The position numbers and the translations under genes were made by a program. A stretch of DNA of 64,000 bases from Wolbachia endosymbiont (group A) of Longitarsus flavicornis (GTDB lineage: Bacteria > Pseudomonadota > Alphaproteobacteria > Rickettsiales > Anaplasmataceae), in the NCBI RefSeq assembly GCF_963931955.1, contig NZ_OZ008337.1:744001-808000 (forward strand), written 5' to 3'. The notes beneath the pieces are model-generated. The model searched no databases. It saw only the letters and a program-made list of their open reading frames with translations, and was not told the DNA's origin. Positions 55,601 to 63,979 of this stretch are shown one piece after another; within the stretch, counting starts at the first letter, position 1; the number at the start of each line of letters is the position of its first letter.

Positions 55601-56079
55601 TAGATTATCATGACCTAAAAGCTTTGTACAATAGGGCAGAAGGGGAAGATAAAGACTCTGTGTTAAAGTTTTGGCACAAATTGGCTGAATCAGGATATAA
55701 GGTTGGTGCTTTGCCGGAAGACAAATATTACTTTAAAGATGGCAAATTCGTAATTCACGATAGTAATGCGAAGAAACTTATAGTGCTACCTGAAGATAAG
55801 GTGTCCATCAAGATAATGAAGGATGGCAATCATTATGATTTAGCTATATCTAATAATGATAACGGTAAAGTGATAAGTAGCATTACCAAAATAGACAACT
55901 TAAACTATGAGTTGCTGTCAGATACAAACGGTTTCAGCTTAGAAACACAAGATAGCACTATATTTTTAGGTCAACATAACGAATATAATCTTTATCTAGA
56001 GAATGGCTTTGCGAAAATGTTCGATTACACAAGCGACCACATTTATCACGATCACAACTCGGCCTATATCTATAGCTAA
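52678..56079 (+). CDS. large HExxH metalloprotease-like protein (collagenase-like catalytic domain)
   Basis: This 1133-residue protein has no signal peptide or membrane helix. The N-terminal ~230 residues contain a gluzincin zinc site: HNLQHEFAHGLTYLATGG with His136, Glu137 and His140, and the third ligand Glu158 in VLMEGIADYFEH, 17 residues on, a layout resembling M9 collagenase-type catalytic domains. The rest is repetitive: two similar modules contain GDLFIHDHGANVRFQLPQSI (677-) and GKFVIHDSNAKKLIVLPEDK (1022-). A basic RTKR motif lies at 936-939. An atypical exported or host-directed protease is a reasonable hypothesis. Its start has an acceptable upstream AGAGGT. Confidence 0.75.
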   Translation: MTISQQVNKNITKAEYFNNNGKGFNSPHVIEVEDLNIKVEVYSHNLRASKVANIESEIRETATNFKNAFELERGSSEQTFKIYMFDDKDDYTHLGGSERFGSYLGDEGGKCYYKGKADVFAEMYVYQQGGVHNLQHEFAHGLTYLATGGKSLPTVLMEGIADYFEHHSDHKFNSQGSSIDKTEAANLDLDKILSLEYSKDSEANSLVYKTGHALIMYLQEKDPSLLRDYLDALRQGDSHKSGSFLDQIKGHDNAFKGWLAENDTETAMEHLNALQVTKGDFIATGQEIVGGEIKNVSYYKANIEKMDGENVGSFSPVEHVAFYDVARAINRATNDNLDISKEYHFLKVIKTSDGQDKLTYSDQQGNEYQNSQEYKMQAFRMLSKYDENLKKIYDDALKNLDEQRQMEYPKISREYREGKISYKEYLDKHHSIPSKYQELKSALLDKTINTGLEQVKATKNIDVEKMLEEMINIDSNLIRGTNHIDLQEGKIFSMQAHGQGDMGALSIYDGNTKLGELLSESGFFKQVEGQTKETFIFEDILHNLNTQYDGGAYMAVTKENGHYKASLIDGRTVERDEYFDEAHLHENELLHPSTGHIQKDLDSLLLRGTKILNHQDSEHAQYSNEQKANGVIVEKGKLLDNKGTDRTDDDVYEAVVKQGDERLHEFKNMGFYITEKGDLFIHDHGANVRFQLPQSITHLKLVEKDGAYKLVPVTKDGNEHPVGMPNISDEYRYIDPIFAHEYEKRDYSHKHVNVGLINLEKYGSGKLFAIKYDPNDYHIQKNSSGEIVRIKDQTYFTKVKLFDGDEEIGMLSNNFHNFKGKIFFSADYNYSYNDFLASVSPQVEIEDMGNGSKKITFDQGSGDIGDTNRGYTDYQRIYTKTESSKGQVSETKTEVNMSHNTTNVIAQAAKEQTELNVMREDEMQSDQSISSQSLTRTKRASLVEEKEQVLKDTILKIEKSREQDSEGKHKANVTIDYHDLKALYNRAEGEDKDSVLKFWHKLAESGYKVGALPEDKYYFKDGKFVIHDSNAKKLIVLPEDKVSIKIMKDGNHYDLAISNNDNGKVISSITKIDNLNYELLSDTNGFSLETQDSTIFLGQHNEYNLYLENGFAKMFDYTSDHIYHDHNSAYIYS

Positions 56080-56098
56080 CCCAAGAAAGGTTTTCCTA

Positions 56099-56379
56099 CG
56101 TCATACCGCGATTCATTCGCGGTATCTCATCAGCTACTTACTATTACCCACAAATAAAAACATAGTATTGTATTTACTCAAATAATTTAATTTTATTAAC
56201 CTGAAAGCTTATTGGATTAAAATTATTAAACTAAGAGTTATAATTTTAGCAACTAAAAGCTGTAAATTGTACCATATAAACAGTTATTTCAAGCAAAAGT
56301 TATGCCATTAAGAGCTATGCAACAAACATTTATATTTGTGGGTAATAGTAAGCATCAGCTAACAAGCAGCGGGATGACG
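56099..56379 (+). repeat. P1-family palindrome split by a 216-bp insertion
   Basis: The left half is CGTCATACCGCGATTCATTC, then GCGGTATCTCATCAGCTA; the right half resumes CATCAGCTAACAAGCAGCGG and ends GATGACG. Joined at the repeated CATCAGCTA, it gives a normal P1 unit like 38298-38353. The insertion is annotated separately. Confidence 0.85.
56137..56352. mobile_element. 216-bp MITE-like element with 20-bp inverted ends
   Basis: The ends are perfect 20-bp inverted repeats, CTTACTATTACCCACAAATA. The flanking 9 bp CATCAGCTA is duplicated (56128-56136 and 56353-56361). The interior is AT-rich with no open frame, so it is a non-autonomous element. No transposase with these ends is in the window. 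Confidence 0.85.
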
Positions 56380-56422
56380 GTTCTTCAAATCGTCAAGGTG
56401 CCATCCGAGTAGCCCCTTCGGT

Positions 56423-56451
56423 GTCATCCCAGTGTCAAGCACTGGGATGAC
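56423..56451 (+). repeat. GTCATCCCAGTG-family palindrome
   Basis: GTCATCCCAGTGTCAAGCAC followed by TGGGATGAC forms a perfect-ended hairpin 44 bp after the split P1 unit. More remnants of the family run to about 56510; 56511-56581 shows nothing else. Confidence 0.8.
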
Positions 56452-56581
56452 ACCTCTGGGCACTGCCGTCATAAAGGAACCAGTGTCAGCTACTTATATG
56501 ACATCAATAATTGACCTCGACTTACCGTCCAACTAGAAAGTTGTACATAGAATGACAGAAGAGACTCGCGTTAGATATTAT

Positions 56582-56947
56582 TTATTTACTTTCGATCTTT
56601 TCTATCAATTTTTTAACTAAGCCTCTTAGCTTTTTACTGGATTCATCAAGCTCTTGAATCTGCGAGCTATGCCCTTTCATTAGTTCCTTATAGTTACCTC
56701 TTATGTAGTCAATCATTTCCTTCATCTGAGCAATCATCTTGTTAGCATCCATGCTGCCCAAATCAGGTATCATGTTAGGCATAGCGCCTTCTAACATACC
56801 GCCAGCCATAAGCTGCTGAGACATTTGCATAAATGGTTTAAAAGCCTGATTAAACAATTCAGGATCCTTGGCTAATTTTTCTATTTGCTCTTTGCAAGTA
56901 TCCATATACTGCTTCATAAATTCATCTTCTTGCACTTTACCTATCAT
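56582..56947 (-). CDS. small helical methionine-rich protein, unknown
   Basis: This 121-residue protein begins MIGKVQEDEFMKQYMDTCKE. It is predominantly helical, with methionine-rich centre (FMQMSQQLMAGGMLEGAMPN) and a C-terminal coiled-coil-like region (SSQIQELDESSKKLRGLVKK). No signal peptide, membrane segment or recognised domain. It resembles phasin-like or chaperone-type helical proteins only in composition. AGGTGT gives a ribosome-binding site before the ATG. Stands alone between the repeat region and pepP. Confidence 0.6.
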   Translation of the reverse strand: MIGKVQEDEFMKQYMDTCKEQIEKLAKDPELFNQAFKPFMQMSQQLMAGGMLEGAMPNMIPDLGSMDANKMIAQMKEMIDYIRGNYKELMKGHSSQIQELDESSKKLRGLVKKLIEKIESK

Positions 56948-57067
56948 AATTACACCTACTTGAAAATATCGATTTTCTATTATATATTGTTTTTAAATTA
57001 AAAACAATACAAAATACTCATCACAATTGCATTAATACTTTTTAAACAACAAAAAATGCTCCTTTGC

Positions 57068-58735
57068 TTATAAAGGGTCACATACTTTCTTTAACCACTC
57101 CTTATCTTTGACGCTATTTTCTAAGTTTTTATAGACAAATTGATGGTAGCCATTTATCCATTCAATTTCATCCTTAGTAAGCATTTGCACACTTATTAGC
57201 CTTCTATCATATGGAATAGAGGTTAGTTGTTTAAATCCCAAGAAACCATTTTTATGTTTATCAACATACATCAGATTTTCAATCCTTATTCCATACTCTC
57301 CCGGAATGTAATAACCAGGTTCGTTGGAAAGCATCATGCCTGGCGTGAGTTTCACTTTATTTCCCTTTGATATTGCTTGTGGTCCTTCGTGTACTGATAG
57401 GTAACTTCCTACTCCATGCCCTGTACCATGCATATAGTCCATTCCAAATTTCCATAAATGCGTACGTGCCAATATATCCAATTCTCCACCAGTAGTGCCG
57501 GGGGGAAAGACGACACTTGCTATAGCAATGTGAGCTTTGAGTACTATTGTATAGTGGGTTATTTGCTCATTGGTCGGATTACCAACTACTACAGTTCTTG
57601 TCACATCAGTTGTGCCGTCAAGGTACTGGCCACCAGAGTCAATCAAATACAGTCCATCTTTCTGAATTACTTTATTTGTTTTACTGCTTGCACGATAGTG
57701 AATTATTGCTCCATTTTCATTGAATGCTGAAATTGTTGGAAAGCTCAATTGTTTAAACAAATTCTGCTCTTTTCTGTATTCTAAAATCTTTTCTTCAGCT
57801 TCAAGCTCTGTACCAACATTACTTTCAAGCCAATGTAGAAAATTTGTAACTGCCACTCCATCTCTGATGTGCGCATTTATAGCCCCAGCTATTTCAGTTT
57901 GATTTTTTACTGCTTTATAAATTAAACAAGGATCCTCTCTTTCAGCTACCTGTTTATCTTTTATTACAGCCATGATACTCATTGGAGTTGTGTTTGGATC
58001 TATAACTATTGAATTTAGCTTGTGCAGCGAATTTTCTAGCTCACTAATATCAAAAATATTTATATGATTGCCTAAATTTGCTTCTATAGTTGAATGTTCT
58101 TTATCTTGAATAAACAAATCAACATTACCGCTTTTATACAATATAGCACGGCCCAATATACATGGAGTATATTTAGCATTTTCGTTTCTTAAATTTAATA
58201 ACCATGAAATTGAATTTGGATCAGTTAAAAGCACTGCTTCAGCTTCTTTATCTATGCTTCTAGCTATTTTTCCACATTTGTCCTTACTACTTTCACCAGC
58301 ATATTTAATAGAATGTAAAACCACTGCTTGTTTTCGATAGTCACTTTTTTTTCCAGCTAAACAGGGTATGAATTTACAGATATTCTCATACTTTCTTATA
58401 TCTTCTATGGTAAAATATTGCAAATAATAACCTAGTGAGGCAGTCGATGTTAAGTTTGCTTTTATCCATTCGCGTGGATCCTCTTCTTGTATATTATATA
58501 CTTGAAAATTGCCCTGATCGAGCTGATTGTGAGCTTGTGTGATATAGCGTCCATCTGTAAAAAATGGGCACTTGTTGTTTTTTGTAACAATGAGCAGCCC
58601 ATTTGTTCCTGTGAAGCCACACAGCTTTGTTAGCTCCTCTGAATACTCATTTAAATATTCATCTTTGGTGTGCAACATAAACGCCTCAGCATTTATTGCA
58701 CGCATAAAAGAACGAAATTCTTCGATTTTTGACAT
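57068..58735 (-). CDS. pepP: Xaa-Pro aminopeptidase P
   Basis: This M24 metallo-aminopeptidase has 555 residues from ATG 58735 (MSKIEEFRSFMRAINAEAFM), preferred over GTG 58747 because GAGGTG lies 5 bp upstream. The pita-bread domain has the metal ligands in DSGGQYLDGTTDVTRTV, HGTGHGVGSYL, NEPGYYIPGEYG and GIRIENL. It removes N-terminal residues preceding proline. It is downstream of and overlaps mnmG by few bases, so it is probably co-transcribed. The longer N-terminal (creatinase-like) domains match the eukaryote-like AMPP length. Confidence 0.93.
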   Translation of the reverse strand: MSKIEEFRSFMRAINAEAFMLHTKDEYLNEYSEELTKLCGFTGTNGLLIVTKNNKCPFFTDGRYITQAHNQLDQGNFQVYNIQEEDPREWIKANLTSTASLGYYLQYFTIEDIRKYENICKFIPCLAGKKSDYRKQAVVLHSIKYAGESSKDKCGKIARSIDKEAEAVLLTDPNSISWLLNLRNENAKYTPCILGRAILYKSGNVDLFIQDKEHSTIEANLGNHINIFDISELENSLHKLNSIVIDPNTTPMSIMAVIKDKQVAEREDPCLIYKAVKNQTEIAGAINAHIRDGVAVTNFLHWLESNVGTELEAEEKILEYRKEQNLFKQLSFPTISAFNENGAIIHYRASSKTNKVIQKDGLYLIDSGGQYLDGTTDVTRTVVVGNPTNEQITHYTIVLKAHIAIASVVFPPGTTGGELDILARTHLWKFGMDYMHGTGHGVGSYLSVHEGPQAISKGNKVKLTPGMMLSNEPGYYIPGEYGIRIENLMYVDKHKNGFLGFKQLTSIPYDRRLISVQMLTKDEIEWINGYHQFVYKNLENSVKDKEWLKKVCDPL

Positions 58736-58743
58736 AGAACACC

Positions 58744-60678
58744 TCACACAAAATTAGCAGCTACTTTCGTTTTCCTGTTTCTCAAGTACACTAATATGCT
58801 AACTATCGCTGCGGGAGTGATGCCTTGTATTTGCTTTGCAATGCCAACCGTTGCTGGTTTTATCGTCTGCAACTTTTCTATTACTTCACTTGACAGGCCT
58901 TTAACTTGTGAATAGTTGAAATCAATTGGAATTTGAGTGTTAATTTCCTCTCGTAAAAACTTCATATCTGCTTCTTGTCTTATTAGGTAGGGTTTATATT
59001 TTGCTTCAATTTCAACCGCTTCGCATATTTCATTCTTAGCTCTATTATCCGCTTTGGTGTGTCCCATTTTGCCATTCCAGCGCGTGACGCTGCTTAACTC
59101 CGGCCATATTTCTTGTAATTTATTCCAGTCGATATTTGGATAGCTAAGTAGATCTAGTGCCGTTTTTCTTATCCCATCATAAGATATTTTAATACCATAA
59201 GACCTAAGCTGCTCAGGAGTAATCGTCAGACTCCCTAACTTCTCTTCAAGCTGCTTAATGGATTCAAGTTTATTCTGTAAAACAGAGTATCTCTCATGCG
59301 ACACAAGGGAAATATCATAACCTTTTTGTGTTAATCTCCTATCTGCATTATCTGACCTGATAGCTAGCCTATATTCTGCACGCGAGGTAAATAATCTATA
59401 AGGTTCGATCACCCCTTTGATGACTAGATCATCTATCATTACGCCGATATATGAGTCTGTGCGATGAAGAACAAAGCTTTCTTTTTTTTCAGATGCAGAA
59501 AGTGCTGCATTGATCCCGGCAATAATTCCTTGCCCTGCTGCTTCTTCATATCCAGTGGTGCCATTAATTTGGCCAGCAAAATATAGGCCTTTAATTTTCT
59601 TAGTTTCAAGAGTATGGCTTAGTTCTCGTGGATCAATATAGTCATACTCAACTGCATATCCAGGCCTTAGTATTTCTGCGTTTTCAAGTCCTTTGATACT
59701 CTTTATCATTTCACGCTGCACTTCAATAGGCAATGAATTTGAAATTCCGTTCGGGTATACAGTATCATCATCCAGGCCTTCTGGCTCTAGAAATATTTGA
59801 TGACTACTTTTTTCTGCAAATTTATTAACTTTAACTTCAATTGATGGGCAGTATCTTGGTGCTATAATATCATCCAAATACGAAGAAGCTGACCTGTGCA
59901 GATTCTCTCTAATTATTTTATGCGTGTTTTCATTAGTATGGGTAATAAAGCATGATACCTGAGGTTGGTTAATTTTTTCTGTGAGATAAGAAAACGGCAC
60001 AGGTGGGTTATCACCCACTTGTTCTTGCAATATTGACCAGTTTATAGTGCCACGATCAAGCCTTGGTGGAGTTCCGGTACGCAGTCTACCTAATCTAAAA
60101 TCATACTTCTTCAACGTATTTGCAAGTTCTACGGCAGGCTTATCTCCCATTCTCCCCGAAGGAGTTACCTGCTCTCCTATATGAATCACACCTTGCAGGA
60201 AAGTTCCTGTAGTTAAAATGACTTTGCTTGTCAGTATATGCTCCCCTGAGCTTGTTATTACAGCTTTAATGCACAATTCTCCATTGTTATTACTCTCTAT
60301 AAGGAAATCGTCAACTGACTCTTCTTTTACCGTCAAATTATTATAATTTAGAATAATTTCCTGTATTGCTTGCTTGTATAATTTTCGATCTGCCTGTGCA
60401 CGTGGTCCCCACACTGCCGCACCTCTGCTGCTATTTAAAATGACTGAGTGTATGCTTGCTCGGTCGATTGCTCTTCCCATTATTCCATCAAGAGCATCAA
60501 CTTCCCTGACTACAACACCCTTTGCAACTCCTCCGATTGCTGGATTGCAAGACATTTCCCCTATAGTTGAAATTTTATGAGTTATAAGCAGCGTGTTTGC
60601 ACCAAGGCGAGCTGCAGCCGCAGCCGCTTCGCACCCTGCGTGACCACCACCTACTACTACTACATCATATTTATGCAT
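58744..60678 (-). CDS. mnmG: tRNA uridine-5-carboxymethylaminomethyl enzyme MnmG
   Basis: MnmG, with MnmE, installs the cmnm5 group on tRNA wobble uridine 34. I choose ATG 60678 (MHKYDVVVVGGGHAGCEAAA; 644 residues). FAD-binding GGGHAG, MSCNPAIGGVAKGVVVREVD, GTFLQGVIHIGEQVTPSGRM and GLYFAGQINGTTGYEEAAGQ are all present. The longer frame to 60735 adds unsupported residues. mnmE is not in the window. Confidence 0.95.
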   Translation of the reverse strand: MHKYDVVVVGGGHAGCEAAAAAARLGANTLLITHKISTIGEMSCNPAIGGVAKGVVVREVDALDGIMGRAIDRASIHSVILNSSRGAAVWGPRAQADRKLYKQAIQEIILNYNNLTVKEESVDDFLIESNNNGELCIKAVITSSGEHILTSKVILTTGTFLQGVIHIGEQVTPSGRMGDKPAVELANTLKKYDFRLGRLRTGTPPRLDRGTINWSILQEQVGDNPPVPFSYLTEKINQPQVSCFITHTNENTHKIIRENLHRSASSYLDDIIAPRYCPSIEVKVNKFAEKSSHQIFLEPEGLDDDTVYPNGISNSLPIEVQREMIKSIKGLENAEILRPGYAVEYDYIDPRELSHTLETKKIKGLYFAGQINGTTGYEEAAGQGIIAGINAALSASEKKESFVLHRTDSYIGVMIDDLVIKGVIEPYRLFTSRAEYRLAIRSDNADRRLTQKGYDISLVSHERYSVLQNKLESIKQLEEKLGSLTITPEQLRSYGIKISYDGIRKTALDLLSYPNIDWNKLQEIWPELSSVTRWNGKMGHTKADNRAKNEICEAVEIEAKYKPYLIRQEADMKFLREEINTQIPIDFNYSQVKGLSSEVIEKLQTIKPATVGIAKQIQGITPAAIVSILVYLRNRKTKVAANFV

Positions 60679-60827
60679 GCCTTCTTGAGTAATTCTTACC
60701 CTACTAATATTCCGACTATTAGCGGTTAATGTCAAATTTTATAGTGATACCTCTCCTGTTACTCCGTACTGCACATACAACTATACGCACACTCGTTTTT
60801 GCTAAGGTAATTCGCACGACAAATGAT

Positions 60828-60981
60828 GTCATGCCAGTGCTTGACACTGGCATCCAGGAATTTGATTGTAAGTAAGCACACTGAGCTGGTGAGCATAAAA
60901 GTAGCTGATCTTATACTAAATAGACGTTTTTGGTGAGATTGCATAGAAAACTGGATCCCAGTGTCTGGGCACTGGGATGAC
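60828..60981 (+). repeat. two GTCATCCCAGTG-family palindromes
   Basis: One unit is at 60828-60857 (GTCATGCCAGTGCTTGACAC, then TGGCATCC) and one at 60953-60981 (GGATCCCAGTGTCTGGGCAC, then TGGGATGAC). They occupy the 380-bp gap between mnmG and the intron fragment. No gene is otherwise seen; a 92-codon frame over them is rejected. Confidence 0.75.
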
Positions 60982-61056
60982 ACCCCTTTGTGTTTGAGGC
61001 AAAACCGGCTATAACACTTAACACACTGCCTTTGCAAACAAATGTTCGTACAGCTA

Positions 61057-61394
61057 GTGCGACCCGAAAGTCGTGATTTTGTGATGGTTAAATTCCATCT
61101 TCCCTAGACATCGGGGATAATGTATGTCTCACATTTTAGAGAGTGGCAACCTCTAGGATGCAAGCATGAGATAAAAGCAGGTAACACTAAACCTTATAGT
61201 GAATCCCTGCAAACAGAGTTAGATATGGTTACGAGAGGAACCAATGCCTGAATTGTCGTAACGAACGATATGCGAAATAAGGTTGGTTAACGCATAGACC
61301 AAAAGGTACGGAGAAAGTGGATAATTAGAACTTGACTGGTCTGATTAAGATGTTTCCCATCTCCCGGCAAAAAGTTGGAACCTAAGTCTTCTAA
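61057..61394 (+). mobile_element. 5' fragment of a bacterial group II intron
   Basis: The sequence begins GTGCGACCCGAAAGTCG, the standard GUGYG 5' splice-site motif of bacterial group II introns, and continues into structured domain I-like sequence (CAGGTAACACTAAACCTTAT, TGGTTACGAGAGGAACCAAT, GACCAAAAGGTACGGAGAAA). It ends at the IS5 copy 2 (left TSD 61392-61394). Domains II-VI, including domain V, and the reverse transcriptase are absent, so it is a dead remnant. The assignment is by pattern only. Confidence 0.6.
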
Positions 61395-61402
61395 GAACCT
61401 GT

Positions 61403-61934
61403 TCATAATCTTTTGAGGAACAAAGCAGTGAAAGCAAGAACTACCATTTGCAAGCTGGTGTTGAGTTTACGCTCGCAATTTTTCCATAACCGTCTACATT
61501 TTTCCAACCAAGCAAAAGAACGCTCTACAACCCATCTTTTTGGCAATACAGCAAAGGTATGTAATTCACTGCGTTTTATTACCTCAACAGTTGCACCAAT
61601 AGTTGCTTTTATTTGTGTTGCAAAATTCTCTCCCGTATAGCCTGCATCAACCAGTACATTTTTAACTCCCGAGAGGTTTTCTTTTGCATTTTCTACCATT
61701 CTCACAGCACTGCTACGGTCAGTTATCTCTGCTGTTGTTACATAAATTGCATGTGGCAAACCTTGCGTATCTACTGCAATATGGCGTTTTATTCCTGAAA
61801 TCTTTTTGCCTGCATCGTAGCCTTTTTCTTCAGCAGTATCTGCATTTTTTACACTCTGTGCATCAATTATGCAGAAGCTGGTTTTTTCTTTCCGACCATT
61901 GTTTTGTCGGACTACGCCAACTATTTTTTTTTAA
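61403..61934 (-). CDS. IS5 transposase orfB, copy 2
   Basis: The catalytic frame with D/D/E residues is the same as in copy 1 (VLVDAGYTGENF and VVERSFAWLEKC). Expression needs the frame change at the A9 run. Confidence 0.8.
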
Positions 61935-62195
61935 CACCAGCTCCAGAACACTTTCTTTATTTGCATCTGGTTTTTCACTCCACTTCTTAAAATAGTCGTA
62001 ACAATTGCGCCATTTTGGAAACTCTTTTGGTAGCATTCTCCACTGACAAACGCTTTTCAGAACGTATAACACTCCACAAAATACATCATACAAATCAAGT
62101 TTTCTTGGTTTTGTTTTTTTTCTACAGGACTCTAGATCTGGTAATATAATCTCAAATCTTTCCCGACTTATATTACTTGGGTATAAACTCCTCAT
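61863..62195 (-). CDS. IS5 transposase orfA, copy 2
   Basis: This encodes 110 residues with a translation identical to 4613-4945 (MRSLYPSNISRERFEIILPD). The +1 shift site is the A9 run at 61924-61932 on the coding strand, preceding orfB. Confidence 0.85.
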   Translation of the reverse strand: MRSLYPSNISRERFEIILPDLESCRKKTKPRKLDLYDVFCGVLYVLKSVCQWRMLPKEFPKWRNCYDYFKKWSEKPDANKESVLELVLKKNSWRSPTKQWSERKNQLLHN

Positions 62196-62256
62196 ATATC
62201 CTAACTTATATACATTATCTCTTAGTTTATTCCTTTCTTGAGATCATGTACAGGTT

Positions 62257-63156
62257 CTAAGAAACTTCCTTCATAATCAGATCTTTCTCCATCATAACAT
62301 AACCAAATTCCTTTGCTTTTTTGATCAAATTTTTTATAATTTTCTCTTTATAGCGTTTTTCATAATATTCTATACCTCTTTCCACATACTCTTTCCCAAA
62401 CTTTAGCATATTGTAAAAAGTGCATGCTATTTTTCTTGCTGTAGCGGTAATAGCTTTAGGAGTGCCCAATCGTTTTTTTAATCCCCTGCCGTATGCACCA
62501 AGTGCACTTTTACTGTTTAATGCAGAATTAGCTGCCATTCTAAACGCATCTGCAGCGCGATTAATTACTCTACGAGTTCTTGTTCCTATTACTTTCTCAC
62601 CTGTTATTCTATTAGCAGGACTCAACCCTAACCATGAAGAAAAATGTTTTTCTGTTGGCCATTTATTAGGATTCATACCAACTTCTGAAATAATAGTTTG
62701 TATAGTTAATACATCAAGTCCAGGAATTCCCGTAAAATCAACACCTATCACTCGATACAATTCCCCATGTAATGCAAAGTTCGGCTTGTTTTTTGTAGAT
62801 TTATTTTTTGCTTTACTACACTGTTTGTTTTCGTCAGGTTTTGTTTCAAATTTTTTATAATAGCATTCAATAGCTTTATCACATTCTGCTATTTCTTCTT
62901 GATATACATTATATAACTTAAATTCTTGCTTTAGTGTAAATAAGTGCTCCTCCCTATAGTCACCTGTTAATGCTTTTGCAATAGTAGACTTATTACTTTT
63001 TATCCTATAGTCTTTCAACTCAGCCAATTTATCAGGGTTACTCTCTCCTTCAATTATGGCCTTGATAATTCGCATACCAGTTGTACCAGTAATATCACTT
63101 ATTACCTTATGTAATTGAAGGTTCATTTGAGACACTAGACTTCTTTCAAAATTCAT
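62257..63156 (-). pseudogene. IS110-family transposase, N-terminally truncated
   Basis: This frame encodes 299 residues and includes the C-terminal Transposase_20 domain: GVDFTGIPGLDVLTIQTIIS, SSWLGLSPANRITGEKVIGT, RVINRAADAFRMAANSALNS and PKAITATARKIACTFYNMLK. IS110 proteins begin with a DEDD nuclease domain containing an Asp-based metal site; it is absent because the gene abuts a degenerate IS at 63153-63979. So it is a remnant, with a start ATG that overlaps the neighbour's stop by chance. It is probably inactive. Confidence 0.8.
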
Positions 63157-63979
63157 GTATGGAGCTCAAAATTGTGAATTGCAGCAATCAAATTAAACCT
63201 TAAACCAAAACGTTTTCGTCGGTTTCTATACCTGTCCGAGATGATTTTAAACCTTTTCAATAAGCCAATTACGTTTTCAACAATTGCCCTTTGGCTCATA
63301 AGTGCCCTGTTCTCTTTTTTTTGTTCTTTGCTTAACGGATTCTTTTTCATTTTCCTGTGCGGTAATACAACATTTTTGTGTATCTTCTGCATTCCCCTGT
63401 AGCCGGCATCAGCTAAGATTTTGGTGTCCGGTAATATTGCTACCTTTGATTCTCTAAACATCCGAAAATCGTGTTTTCTACCATTCGAGAAAGATGTGCA
63501 TATGACTTTTTTACTCTTCTTCTCTGTTACTATTTGTGTTTTTATAGTATGCCTTTTTTTCTTTCCAGAGTAGAAGGGCTTTTGCTTTTTTTTGGTCTCT
63601 CTACTGGCGTTTCAGTTCCGTCTATTACTAAAACTTCATATTCTACATCACTCTTTAATAGCTCTTTTTTTCCTGGTAATGCAAAATCTGGATGTTTTAT
63701 TAATATGTCTTCTACCTATCTTATTATTTTAAAACTGTTACTTTCACTCATGCCATAGCTTTGCCCAATATGAAAATATGTACGATATTCTCTTATATAT
63801 TCCAGTGCCATAAGTAGCCTGTCTTCTATGCAAAGTTTACTTTTTCTTCCACTTCTAGCTTTTTTTCTTTTATCCTCCACTTCTAGAATTTCTACCATTC
63901 GCTCAAATGTTGCTTTTTTTACCCCTGTTAAACGTCGAAACTTTTCTCCTTCTAACTTTTCTATTTCCTTATATTTCAT
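63153..63979 (-). pseudogene. second IS5-type (ISL2-like) transposase, degenerate
   Basis: Reading from ATG 63979 gives MKYKEIEKLEGEKFRRLTGV, a helix-turn-helix-like N-terminus, to an in-frame TAG (63716-63718). Downstream, VIDGTETPVERP (first Asp) remains in the same frame, then one missing A in the run at 63586-63593 shifts to KQKPFYSGKKKRHTIKTQIV, which continues into LADAGYRGM (second Asp) and SQRAIVENVIGLLK (Glu), ending at 63153. So two disabling mutations, a nonsense and a frameshift. The element boundaries are not resolved; the right end may be past 64000. Confidence 0.85.

Larger units (their letters stand above)
61395..62257 (-). mobile_element. IS5-family insertion sequence, copy 2 (863 bp)
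   Basis: This is a copy of 4145-5007 with no difference seen by eye, and in the same orientation. TAA flanks both ends (61392-61394 and 62258-62260). The transposase orfA lies at 61863-62195 and orfB reaches to 61403, with the same A9 shift site at 61924-61932. It inserted at the IS110 stop codon, and the stop TAG survives because the element's terminal G completes it. Confidence 0.93.

Noticed and set aside
60759..61037. 92-codon frame after mnmG
   Set aside because: It is made of palindromic repeats and has no homology or ribosome-binding site that I can see.
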